Assembly: GCF_001648555.1 (NCBI RefSeq)
Contig: NZ_LQXM01000029.1
Span: 186,001 to 250,000, forward strand
DNA length: 64,000 nucleotides
Direction of reading: 5' to 3'
Source: Rossellomorea aquimaris TF-12
Lineage (GTDB): Bacteria > Bacillota > Bacilli > Bacillales > Bacillaceae_B
Below, one piece after another: positions 16,168 through 22,821 of this stretch; within the stretch, counting starts at the first letter, position 1, and each line of letters starts with the position of its first letter. Below the pieces are notes generated by a model that was not told the origin of the DNA, searched no databases, and saw nothing but the letters and a program-made list of their open reading frames with translations. The position numbers and the translations under genes are program-made.

Positions 16168-16239
16168 ATGCGTGCTTGCAGAGTAATCTATTCTGCTTTT
16201 TTACTTATACAAATAAAAGAGGAAAAAATATCCTTTTGA
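16168..16239 (+). CDS. Possible 23-residue peptide
   Basis: ATG 16168 with a strong AGGGAGGG but 8 bases on, 23 codons (MRACRVIYSAFLLIQIKEEK...). Could be a leader peptide for the next gene or the start of a truncated gene. Confidence 0.25.
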   Translation: MRACRVIYSAFLLIQIKEEKISF

Positions 16240-16287
16240 AGAAGTGCTTATATAGAAGCAAAAAATATTACTCAAAGGAGATTAAGA

Positions 16288-16770
16288 ATGATGGAAAAAA
16301 TGAATTCTATAACTTTAGAAGGTGTAAAGGAATTTCCAAAGAAGAAGTTAGTTGGATTTCGAGTAGTTTGCGAAGATATGAGGGGTTATGGTAAACAGAT
16401 CCCTGAGGCTTACATGTCATTAGAACGACGTAAATCTGAGATTAAACAACTTGTTGAGCCAGTTAAACTTATTGGAGCTTTTAAAGCTCAAGAGAGTTCA
16501 GAAGAAGACGATGGATACTGGGTCTGTTTCGAGGTTCATGAATTTGAAAATATTCCTGAGGGTATGGTTAGTTTAGTTGTGCCAGCACAGAAGTATGCAG
16601 TTCTGAATTTTAAAGGGCATGCTTCAGAAATTTTCCAAGTATATACTCATTTGCACAAATGGATTAGTGAGAATGGATATGAGAGAGTACCAGGAAAGTG
16701 GTCATTAGAAATTTATTCAAAATGGACGGAAAGTGAAGATAAAGTGGATCTATGTGATCCGGTAATTTAG
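16288..16770 (+). CDS. GyrI-like small-molecule-binding protein
   Basis: A 160-residue stand-alone effector-binding domain (AraC_E_bind/GyrI-like). Features: GFRVVCEDMRGYGKQIPEAYMSL (segmented), YWVCFEVHEFENIPEGMVSLVVPAQKYAVLNFKGHASEI and a late YERVPGKWSLEIY motif ending with an acidic patch. Such domains bind hydrophobic cations or drugs and, in SbmC/GyrI, protect gyrase. There is no DNA-binding domain. ATG 16288 follows AAAGGAG. Cassette cargo downstream of site T. Confidence 0.8.
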   Translation: MMEKMNSITLEGVKEFPKKKLVGFRVVCEDMRGYGKQIPEAYMSLERRKSEIKQLVEPVKLIGAFKAQESSEEDDGYWVCFEVHEFENIPEGMVSLVVPAQKYAVLNFKGHASEIFQVYTHLHKWISENGYERVPGKWSLEIYSKWTESEDKVDLCDPVI

Positions 16771-16833
16771 TCGATATCGAAAATTGTAATAGTGGAGTAG
16801 TGAGGAAGTAAATTAAATTATTGTTCAATCCTA

Positions 16834-16859
16834 TTCCAGTATAGGGGCTATTCTTTAAA
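16834..16859 (+). repeat. Weak cassette half-site
   Basis: TTCCAGTATA, GGGGCT, ATTCTTTAAA fits the 26-bp layout poorly; TTGTTCAATC just upstream may be part of the other half. Confidence 0.3.
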
Positions 16860-16937
16860 AGGGTTAAGAGTCTCTCTTAAATAAATATGCACAATTTAAA
16901 GCACGAAATTGAATATAGTACAGGGAGGAAGCAAGCT

Positions 16938-17366
16938 GTGATAAGTGTTGAAAAAAGACAAGTCGCTGAAAAATGGTTCAAAGAATATTTTACTAAAGGG
17001 AATTTAGAAATCTTGGATGAACTTACAACTGAAGACTTTGTTTACCACTCCCACCAAGGTGAACATACAAAAGAAAAGATGAAGGAATTTATGGAATGGT
17101 ATCAATCAGTTTTTCAAGAGGATGAATGGGAGATTAATGACCTAATAGAGCAGAAACAAAAGCTGGCGGTTCGTTATACTGGCTGGATGACTTATAAAGG
17201 TGGATGGTTTGATATACCATCGGAAAATCAACGGGTTAAGGAAACAGGTATTATGATTTTTTATTTTAAAGGTGACAAGGTTGATGAACTATGGTGCGAA
17301 AACAGTGATGCAGCTATCTTATTTGATTTAGGTGCTTTGCAAAAAAATACTCATAATGTTTTCTAG
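16938..17366 (+). CDS. SnoaL/NTF2-like protein
   Basis: A 142-residue protein from GTG 16938, 9 bases after GGGAGG; the longer frame from ATG 16887 lacks a ribosome binding site. N-terminal helix (RQVAEKWFKEYFTKGNL), DFVYHSHQGEHTKEKMKEF, then beta strands (AVRYTGWMTYKGGWFDIPS) and IMIFYFKGDKVDELWCENSDAAILFDLGAL. This is the cone-shaped SnoaL-like fold of ester cyclases and related enzymes; substrate unknown. Cassette cargo before site V. Confidence 0.75.
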   Translation: MISVEKRQVAEKWFKEYFTKGNLEILDELTTEDFVYHSHQGEHTKEKMKEFMEWYQSVFQEDEWEINDLIEQKQKLAVRYTGWMTYKGGWFDIPSENQRVKETGIMIFYFKGDKVDELWCENSDAAILFDLGALQKNTHNVF

Positions 17367-17413
17367 GGAGCATCATGAAAAGAGAAAATGACTTTGTATC
17401 TCAAATTCAAGTC

Positions 17414-17496
17414 TTCAACTAACAGGGGCGATAGCTTAAGATCGGCGAGCTGGTCTTAAGTTTTTCTTTATTCAGTTAAAGGGCAGGTTAATTAAA
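17414..17496 (+). repeat. attC-like cassette site V
   Basis: Left half 17414-17439 (TTCAACTAAC, AGGGGC, GATAGCTTAA), right half 17471-17496 (TTCAGTTAAA, GGGCAG, GTTAATTAAA). CTTAAGATC and GGTCTTAAG pair in the centre. Confidence 0.8.
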
Positions 17497-17536
17497 GAAG
17501 GTGTTTAATAAAGAGTTGTTAAAAGGGGGAATAAAA

Positions 17537-17656
17537 ATGGGCTGGTTAATCATTGCTGCGGTTGCATATCTTCCAATAATATATCGTATTCATCGACGTT
17601 TAGATTAACTAGAAAAAGAAGTGAAAAGGTTAAACGACGAAAATGATGTTAGCTAA
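17537..17656 (+). pseudogene. 39-codon single-TM peptide gene, copy 2, with stop
   Basis: Nearly identical to 14851-14970, including AAAAGGGGGAA before ATG 17537, but codon 24 is TAA (17606-17608) where copy 1 has TAC. The frame continues to TAA 17654-17656. The 23-residue product would keep the TM helix and lose the charged tail. Confidence 0.65.
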
Positions 17657-17721
17657 TTAAGAGTTATTACTGTATACAAAAGCTCTCAAATACTATTCAA
17701 TTAAAGGGCAGAATAGATGAA
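17649..17721 (+). repeat. attC-like cassette site W
   Basis: Left half from TTAGCTAATT (17649), AAGAGT, TATTACTGTA; right half 17696-17721 (TTCAATTAAA, GGGCAG, AATAGATGAA). Same variant as site R, duplicated with its gene. Confidence 0.65.
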
Positions 17722-17974
17722 TAAGGATTTTTAGGTTCAGCTCATCCTTGGGTTATAAGAACGGGCGCTCTCATAAAATAAAGTAAGGTGCCATTTTTTA
17801 TAGTAAAAAAATAAAATTGGAACTTTTTGTAATCAATTTAACAAAATTGGCTATATGTATCGGGTGAATTATCCGAATTTTGAAACTAAACATCTTTCTA
17901 TTCGTATTTATATTTAGAGAAGGAAATCTTAAGATGATCTGCTGAATTATATAAAATTCAAGGAGGAGAATTTT

Positions 17975-18052
17975 ATGGCTGAAGGTATGTTTTTATTAAT
18001 GATTGTGTTAATAACTGTTGTAATCATAGGTAAAAGAAAAAAGAAAAAGTAA
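17975..18052 (+). CDS. 25-residue membrane peptide with Lys-rich tail
   Basis: A strong AAGGAGG lies 9 bases before ATG 17975. The product is one hydrophobic helix (MFLLMIVLITVVII) followed by GKRKKKK. This layout is known from small membrane-active peptides, but no family is recognised. The DNA from 17722 to 17974 upstream holds nothing else recognisable. Confidence 0.45.
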   Translation: MAEGMFLLMIVLITVVIIGKRKKKK

Positions 18053-18061
18053 TAAGGAAAA

Positions 18062-18199
18062 TTGACTAATGAAATTAGGATGGAGGTAATTCAAAAAAAC
18101 CATAAGGACTTTAAAAATATTGATAAAGTATGTACAGTACATGAAGTTTCAGATGGTGAACTTGTTCAACAAAAGGGGGGCTTATCCGGAACAGGGTGA
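18062..18199 (+). CDS. Possible small ORF reading into a cassette site
   Basis: TTG 18062 (AAGGA upstream) or ATG 18080 opens a polar 39-45 codon frame (…KVCTVHEVSDGELVQQ) that continues into site X before stopping at 18197. Reading into the site suggests a truncated gene whose natural stop is lost. Confidence 0.3.
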   Translation: MTNEIRMEVIQKNHKDFKNIDKVCTVHEVSDGELVQQKGGLSGTG

Positions 18200-18284
18200 G
18201 CTTTTTTTTAGTATCAAATTTTTCTTGAGTTAGCTGCTCGATTTTGAAATAATTGGTATTAAGTTAGAGGGCAGTTTAGTTAAA
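18165..18284 (+). repeat. attC-like cassette site X (long form)
   Basis: Left half 18165-18191 (TTCAACAAAA, GGGGGGC, TTATCCGGAA), right half 18259-18284 (TTAAGTTAGA, GGGCAG, TTTAGTTAAA). Centre shared with sites B and M (TTTTGAAATAATTGGTATTA). Confidence 0.7.
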
Positions 18285-18343
18285 TAATCGATTAATAAAA
18301 CTAATATATATAAAATTCACATCAGAAAAATGGGGGTTTACAA

Positions 18344-18871
18344 ATGTTTGATAAGTTTAATTTTAACTTAATTTATCGTGATAGAAATGATTTAACCCCT
18401 TTAGTGGTAATGATGTGTGGGATTGCAGGTTCTGGGAAAACCACGTTCTCACAATTATTAGAACAGGAAGGGTTTGTACGTCTTTCAGTTGATGAAGAAA
18501 TATGGGCTACACATGGTCGCTGGGGGATTGATTTTCCAATGGAAAAGTTTGATGAATATAGGAAAAATGCAGAAAGCAAATTACGTAACCGCTTAATAAA
18601 GTTAATTCACGATAAACAACAGGTGGTTATTGATTTTAGTTTTTGGGACCGTGTTAGAAGGAACCAGTATAAAAAACTTATTGAGGATTCTGGTGGTAAA
18701 TGGAAACTTATTTACTTAAAAGTTCATCCAAATGATTTGCGTGAACGACTTAAGTTACGTAATAAAAGTTTTGATGCAAATTCGTTTCCTATTTCAGAAG
18801 AACGTTTAAATTCATACCTTGTTGGTTTTGAAATACCAAAAGGTGAAGGAGAAATTGTAATTGAAAATTAA
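18344..18871 (+). CDS. P-loop kinase-like AAA protein
   Basis: A 175-residue protein with Walker A GIAGSGKTT (about 28-36), a LSVDEEIW segment, a Walker B-like VVIDFSFW and the RERLKLRN lid arginines. It belongs with the zeta-toxin / polynucleotide-kinase-like family that phosphorylate small molecules or nucleic acid ends; specific substrate unknown. ATG 18344 follows TGGGGG. Cassette cargo between site X and an ankyrin-gene remnant; a weak hairpin (TAGGTAA / TTACCTA, 18888-18908) follows. Confidence 0.75.
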   Translation: MFDKFNFNLIYRDRNDLTPLVVMMCGIAGSGKTTFSQLLEQEGFVRLSVDEEIWATHGRWGIDFPMEKFDEYRKNAESKLRNRLIKLIHDKQQVVIDFSFWDRVRRNQYKKLIEDSGGKWKLIYLKVHPNDLRERLKLRNKSFDANSFPISEERLNSYLVGFEIPKGEGEIVIEN

Positions 18872-18953
18872 ATTAGACCTATCACAATAGGTAAAGCATA
18901 ATTACCTACTACAACATTTTTTTCTTGATTATAAGCTTCTTCACTTATCCATT

Positions 18954-19302
18954 ATGGGTCTGCAATATGAAATATCGTTGTTTCTCATTAATAGTGGAAT
19001 TGACGTGAATATGACAAACAATGATGGTCAAACAGCTTTACACCTAATTAGTGTGCATCCTAATATAGATGTAGGAAGAGAAATCCTTAATAACGGCGGG
19101 GGATATTAACCAAAGGGACAAATATGGAAACAGTCCGTTATGGACAGCAGTTTTCAACTGTAAAGGCAGGTACTACGATATGGTGAAATTACTATTACAG
19201 TATAACCCATATTCAGTAACCAAAAATAAAGCAGGCAGGTCGCCATTGGACTTTGCAAAACAGGTAGGTAATGAAAAATTGATTAGTTGGTTAAATAGAT
19301 AA
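18954..19302 (+). pseudogene. Ankyrin-repeat protein gene remnant
   Basis: Two ankyrin repeats are readable: LFLINSGIDVNMTNNDGQTALH and, after a one-base shift in the G-run near 19096-19102, INQRDKYGNSPLWTAVF, MVKLLLQYNP, AGRSPLDFA, ending at TAA 19300-19302. There is no start signal upstream of ATG 18954. A 5'-truncated, frameshifted cassette gene. The stop lies 6 bases before the next site. Confidence 0.7.
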
Positions 19303-19308
19303 TCACTA

Positions 19309-19442
19309 TTCAACAAACGGGGGCTTTAATCAATGATCATATACTCTTATACAAGTTATCTCGACTTCAAGTCTTCATGAATCGGGCGAGATAGCTGCAC
19401 ATTGGCTATCGTTTATTGTGCTAACGGACCAGGTTAAAATTA
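19309..19442 (+). repeat. Compound cassette site at array end
   Basis: Three half-sites in a row: 19309-19334 (TTCAACAAAC, GGGGGC, TTTAATCAAT), 19374-19399 (TTCATGAATC, GGGCGA, GATAGCTGCA) and 19416-19442 (TTGTGCTAAC, GGACCAG, GTTAAAATTA). This could be two sites with one gene lost. It is the last recognisable site of the array. Confidence 0.55.
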
Positions 19443-19570
19443 GTGATTACGGTCTGGTTATCTTTCAACAATCATTCTAAATTTTATTGAAAAATAGAAG
19501 GAACTCCATTGTTAATGTAGAAATGATTCACTACGCAATTTAATGTATTTGCAGTTTATTGATTGAAATG

Positions 19571-19597
19571 TTGACAGATGTATGTGGGTAGTATTCT
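19571..19597 (+). promoter_or_regulatory. Possible promoter
   Basis: TTGACA (19571-19576) and TATTCT (19592-19597), but only a 15-base spacer, ahead of the alpha/beta hydrolase gene. Confidence 0.3.
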
Positions 19598-19626
19598 TTC
19601 ATTTTTGGAGGGGAAAGGTGATATTT

Positions 19627-20406
19627 ATGAAAACAACCCAGTCAAAAGACGGCACAACCTTGGCGTACGATGTCTACGGTAATGGTCCACCTCTAATTTA
19701 CATAACAGGAGCAAGCTGCCATCGCTCATTCAAGCCTATTGTGCTAGATGCCAAAATATTTTCATCTGAGTTCACTGTTTACAATTACGACCGTCGTGGA
19801 CGTGGAGATAGTGGTAACACACTGCCTTATTCTATAGAACGTGAAATCGATGATATCGAAGCTATGATTGATGCGGCAGGCGGCAAGGCTCATTTGTATG
19901 GCCATTCTTCTGGTGCTGTTATCGCACTTGAGGCAGCAATTCGCCTTGGTAATAAAGTGCAAAAAGTAACTATGTATGATGCGCCATATGTACGTGACGA
20001 GAATGAAAAAGCCGAATACAAACAATTAAGCCAAAAAATACACAAACTTCTCGAAAACGAGAAAAATGCAGAAGCAATGCTTACCTTTTTAAAGGAGATT
20101 GGCATGCCCAAGTTATTTGTTTTATTATTGCCGTTTTTTCCTGGCTGGAGAACTACAAAAGCTCTAGCTCCGACCCTTGCTTATGATATTACTCTAACTA
20201 AGGATATGCCCCCGGTTGAACGAGCTACTCAAATTTCAATACCTATGCAAATAATCGTTGGCGAAAAAAGTCCAGCTTCAATAAATGATGTTGGTCGTCA
20301 ACTAACAAAGGCAATTCCGAGCGCAAGGTTTGTACAACTTGCAAAGCAAGACCATATGGTTAACGGAAAAAAACTGCTGCCAATACTTTCGGGCTTTCAC
20401 AAGTAA
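19627..20406 (+). CDS. Alpha/beta hydrolase
   Basis: A 259-residue protein from ATG 19627 (GGAGGGGAAAGG upstream; longer frame from 19582 unlikely). N-terminal SKDGTTLAYDVYGNGPPLIYI, the YDRRGRGDSG strand-loop, nucleophile elbow GHSSG (about 96-100) and a C-terminal QDHMV with the catalytic His are typical. Cytoplasmic esterase/haloperoxidase-like hydrolase with unknown substrate. Last intact gene of the + strand region, upstream of dif; it may have its own promoter. Confidence 0.8.
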   Translation: MKTTQSKDGTTLAYDVYGNGPPLIYITGASCHRSFKPIVLDAKIFSSEFTVYNYDRRGRGDSGNTLPYSIEREIDDIEAMIDAAGGKAHLYGHSSGAVIALEAAIRLGNKVQKVTMYDAPYVRDENEKAEYKQLSQKIHKLLENEKNAEAMLTFLKEIGMPKLFVLLLPFFPGWRTTKALAPTLAYDITLTKDMPPVERATQISIPMQIIVGEKSPASINDVGRQLTKAIPSARFVQLAKQDHMVNGKKLLPILSGFHK

Positions 20407-20408
20407 TA

Positions 20409-20573
20409 ATGTCTTATCAACTACATCTATTTTTTACAATTCGGTCAATAAGCGAAATAACCGGGTTATCAGAAGAAATAGTCTTAGAAATTTTAGATAA
20501 AAAAAGGGGAAAAGTTCATACAAAAATCCGAAGTTCAGAAAAATTCATTCAAAAGATATGGTTAAGTGATTAA
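20409..20573 (+). CDS. 54-residue ORF with HTH-like segment
   Basis: ATG 20409 starts 2 bases after the hydrolase stop, without a ribosome binding site of its own. The middle reads ISEITGLSEEIVLEILDKK, like a helix-turn-helix. It might be a fragment of a regulator; low certainty. Confidence 0.3.
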   Translation: MSYQLHLFFTIRSISEITGLSEEIVLEILDKKRGKVHTKIRSSEKFIQKIWLSD

Positions 20574-20618
20574 AGAACTAACAAACTTATAAATAATTTT
20601 TATTCGGTTTTTTTGAAG

Positions 20619-20674
20619 TTTAGCGTTAAAGACTGAGGCGTGGTTTTATAATATCGCGCCTTTATAACGCTAAA
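20619..20674. repeat. 56-bp imperfect palindrome
   Basis: TTTAGCGTTAAAG at the left and CTTTATAACGCTAAA at the right pair, with an inner GGCG / CGCC. It may be a terminator or a mobile-element end; unlike the cassette sites it has no TTCAA/TTGAA ends. Confidence 0.4.
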
Positions 20675-20914
20675 AAAATATATAAGAGTTGAGTATCTTA
20701 AGAATTACCACAAATATAATCTGTGCTTTTGAGTCATTTTGTCTCTAAATTTGCGTCATAACAAGCTAAGGATTAAATGTTATAAAATTTCTCTATTATT
20801 GATTTATTTTACCATCGAAAAGAAATTCAAAATTGAACGATAAGGGGAAGACTCCTGACTTTTGTGTCGCTCGTCAGTAAGGGGGGTAGTGACTAACTTT
20901 ATCATTTACTCAAC

Positions 20915-21266
<352 letters not shown>

Positions 21267-21294
21267 AGTTTACATAATATAGATAGCATCCCTT
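21267..21294 (-). other. Degenerate dif-like site
   Basis: AGTTTACATAA is identical to the XerD-type arm of dif, followed by TATAGA (central region with one change) and then TAGCATCCCTT, which no longer matches the other arm. Same orientation as dif, 314 bp away. Confidence 0.5.
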
Positions 21295-21329
21295 ACAAAT
21301 TTCCATTCAATAGCTTTGCTTAAATAAAA

Positions 21330-21361
21330 AAGCATAAAAAGCTTTCTCGCTTTTTATGCTT
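21330..21361 (-). terminator. Terminator of the staygreen gene
   Basis: AAGCATAAAAAGC / GCTTTTTATGCTT perfect 13-bp arms, loop of 6; on the - strand followed by TTTTTATTTA. Confidence 0.75.
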
Positions 21362-21366
21362 CAGAA

Positions 21367-21825
21367 TTACTTCATTATATATTGTCTAGGAGTTCCAAAA
21401 TAAAGAATTTGATTAAACTCTGGAAATATGGAGTCAAAGTAAATATAAATTGGAGCATCAAGTAACCATGGATAATACATGTAAAATCCCTTATCTCCGT
21501 TTACAATAGCAGATAATGCTAACGGAAGCTCCTTTTTGAAAACCATAAAACGAACGTTTGAGAGCTTTTCATCAAATTCACCATTGCTTATATAGACCGT
21601 TCCACAAAGGGTATATTGACCTTGCTCCCTCCTCCACTCTCCTAATACTTCGTCTCTCATGTTGAGATTAATGTTTTCTAATTCGTATTGACAACCGATA
21701 CTAAGAAACAATTCTCCTGTGGAATCAGAATGAGTTAATGTGTATTTGCGATGATCTATGGGATTAAAAATGGACGCTGGTGGCAAATAAGTAACAGAAA
21801 GTTTATCTGGATTGAATTCACTCAT
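21367..21825 (-). CDS. Staygreen family protein
   Basis: A 152-residue cytoplasmic protein. FNPDKLSVTYLPPAS, RKYTLTHSDSTGELFLSIG, MRDEVLGEW, FKKELPLALSAI, GDKGFYMYYPWLLDAPIYIYF and a YFGTPRQY ending (read as segments) follow the staygreen (SGR) family order. Plant members remove magnesium from chlorophyll a; bacterial homologues occur in non-photosynthetic Bacillaceae, where the natural substrate is unknown. ATG is preceded by GGGAGGC. Monocistronic, with its own terminator. Confidence 0.8.
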   Translation of the reverse strand: MSEFNPDKLSVTYLPPASIFNPIDHRKYTLTHSDSTGELFLSIGCQYELENINLNMRDEVLGEWRREQGQYTLCGTVYISNGEFDEKLSNVRFMVFKKELPLALSAIVNGDKGFYMYYPWLLDAPIYIYFDSIFPEFNQILYFGTPRQYIMK

Positions 21826-21889
21826 GTATAAGCCTCCCTTTAAAATTGGGCTTACATCATGGTATGAAAATCCCCTGAAAATGGTTCCC

Positions 21890-22657
21890 TTACTTTAATG
21901 GTTTCCAGTCGATATTCATTAGTGTCCATTTATCATTATCATAATACCAGTAAGAGATGACATTGCCTATTCCATCAGCATTATAGGCACCATTAATTCG
22001 CTGATAGGCTTTTAATCCCTTTCCGGGCTTTCCTTTGATGTTTGTTGGTTCAAAGAATGCATAGGGAACAACCATCAATTCTGTAGGTTCGTTCAATTTA
22101 CCATCCGTATAGATACCTAATCTTTCATACTCCTCTTTGCGATCTTTAAGGTCTACAGTATAAGACTGATTGGTATCAACAAATGTTATGGTGGCCATGT
22201 AGTTATCTTCAAATTGAGCTTGTATGTTTAATGGATCTGGTAATCCTATATCAATAAGCTTATTGTCTGCTAATGTATGTAGGGCAACATTGTACAAGCC
22301 ACCGCTTCCTCCAGTTGCAGACGAATAAAGCATATCTTTAATTTTGTCATGATTCAAATCAACAAACTGAATTTTCGGTTCATATCCAGCCTCGTAATCA
22401 ATACGAACCTTGCTCCCTCTAGAGGTTGTGATGTCAGCCCAAATTTCTTTTAAAAAGAGAGCATCAGGGGAAAATGGAATGGCTTTTAATTGAATGTTAT
22501 CCTTTTTGCCATCTCCAGTGACATCTTTTTTGTATGTTTTGATAGTAAATTCATTTGTCTGTTTTTGTTCATTCGATACTTCTGCATCATTACCTGCAAT
22601 GGCATGTAGGGACATAAAGAAAAAGGCCCCAAATGCAAATAAAAGTTCTTTTCGCAT
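21890..22657 (-). CDS. Secreted protein with VCBS/dockerin-like motifs
   Basis: A 255-residue protein with a signal peptide (residues 1-21, MRKELLFAFGAFFFMSLHAIA). The mature part has two DxTxDGxxD-like calcium-binding loops (DVTGDGKKDNI about 47-57 and DLNHDKIKDML about 98-108), as in VCBS/FG-GAP-like domains, and ends with WYYDNDKWTLMNIDW. Probably an extracellular, calcium-stabilised beta protein; role unknown. GGAGAG lies upstream of the start. Same strand as the staygreen gene, 64 bp upstream of it, but the two need not be co-transcribed. Confidence 0.65.
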   Translation of the reverse strand: MRKELLFAFGAFFFMSLHAIAGNDAEVSNEQKQTNEFTIKTYKKDVTGDGKKDNIQLKAIPFSPDALFLKEIWADITTSRGSKVRIDYEAGYEPKIQFVDLNHDKIKDMLYSSATGGSGGLYNVALHTLADNKLIDIGLPDPLNIQAQFEDNYMATITFVDTNQSYTVDLKDRKEEYERLGIYTDGKLNEPTELMVVPYAFFEPTNIKGKPGKGLKAYQRINGAYNADGIGNVISYWYYDNDKWTLMNIDWKPLK

Positions 22658-22788
22658 GATTTTCTCTCCTCGATGAAAACATATTCACTCTTACTTTCAC
22701 CAAAAAAAGGGAAATCTATGTAAATTTTAATTCTTTTTCTCTAGAAAAGAAGTAATTATGATCTGGTTAGAACTCGACGCAAAAAAGA

Positions 22789-22813
22789 GACCAACTCTAT
22801 ACATGAGTTGGTC
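22789..22813 (-). terminator. Terminator after alsT
   Basis: GACCAACTC / GAGTTGGTC arms with a 7-base loop; on the - strand followed by TCTTTTTT. Confidence 0.7.
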
Positions 22814-22821
22814 AATGACAA

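Noticed and set aside
335..19442. CRISPR array
   Set aside because: The repeats are imperfect, 70-120 bp, spaced by whole genes of several hundred bases rather than 30-40 bp spacers, and no cas gene is present.
1..20406. Integrase, transposase or phage gene driving the array
   Set aside because: No tyrosine or serine recombinase, transposase or phage protein was recognised in any frame of this region.
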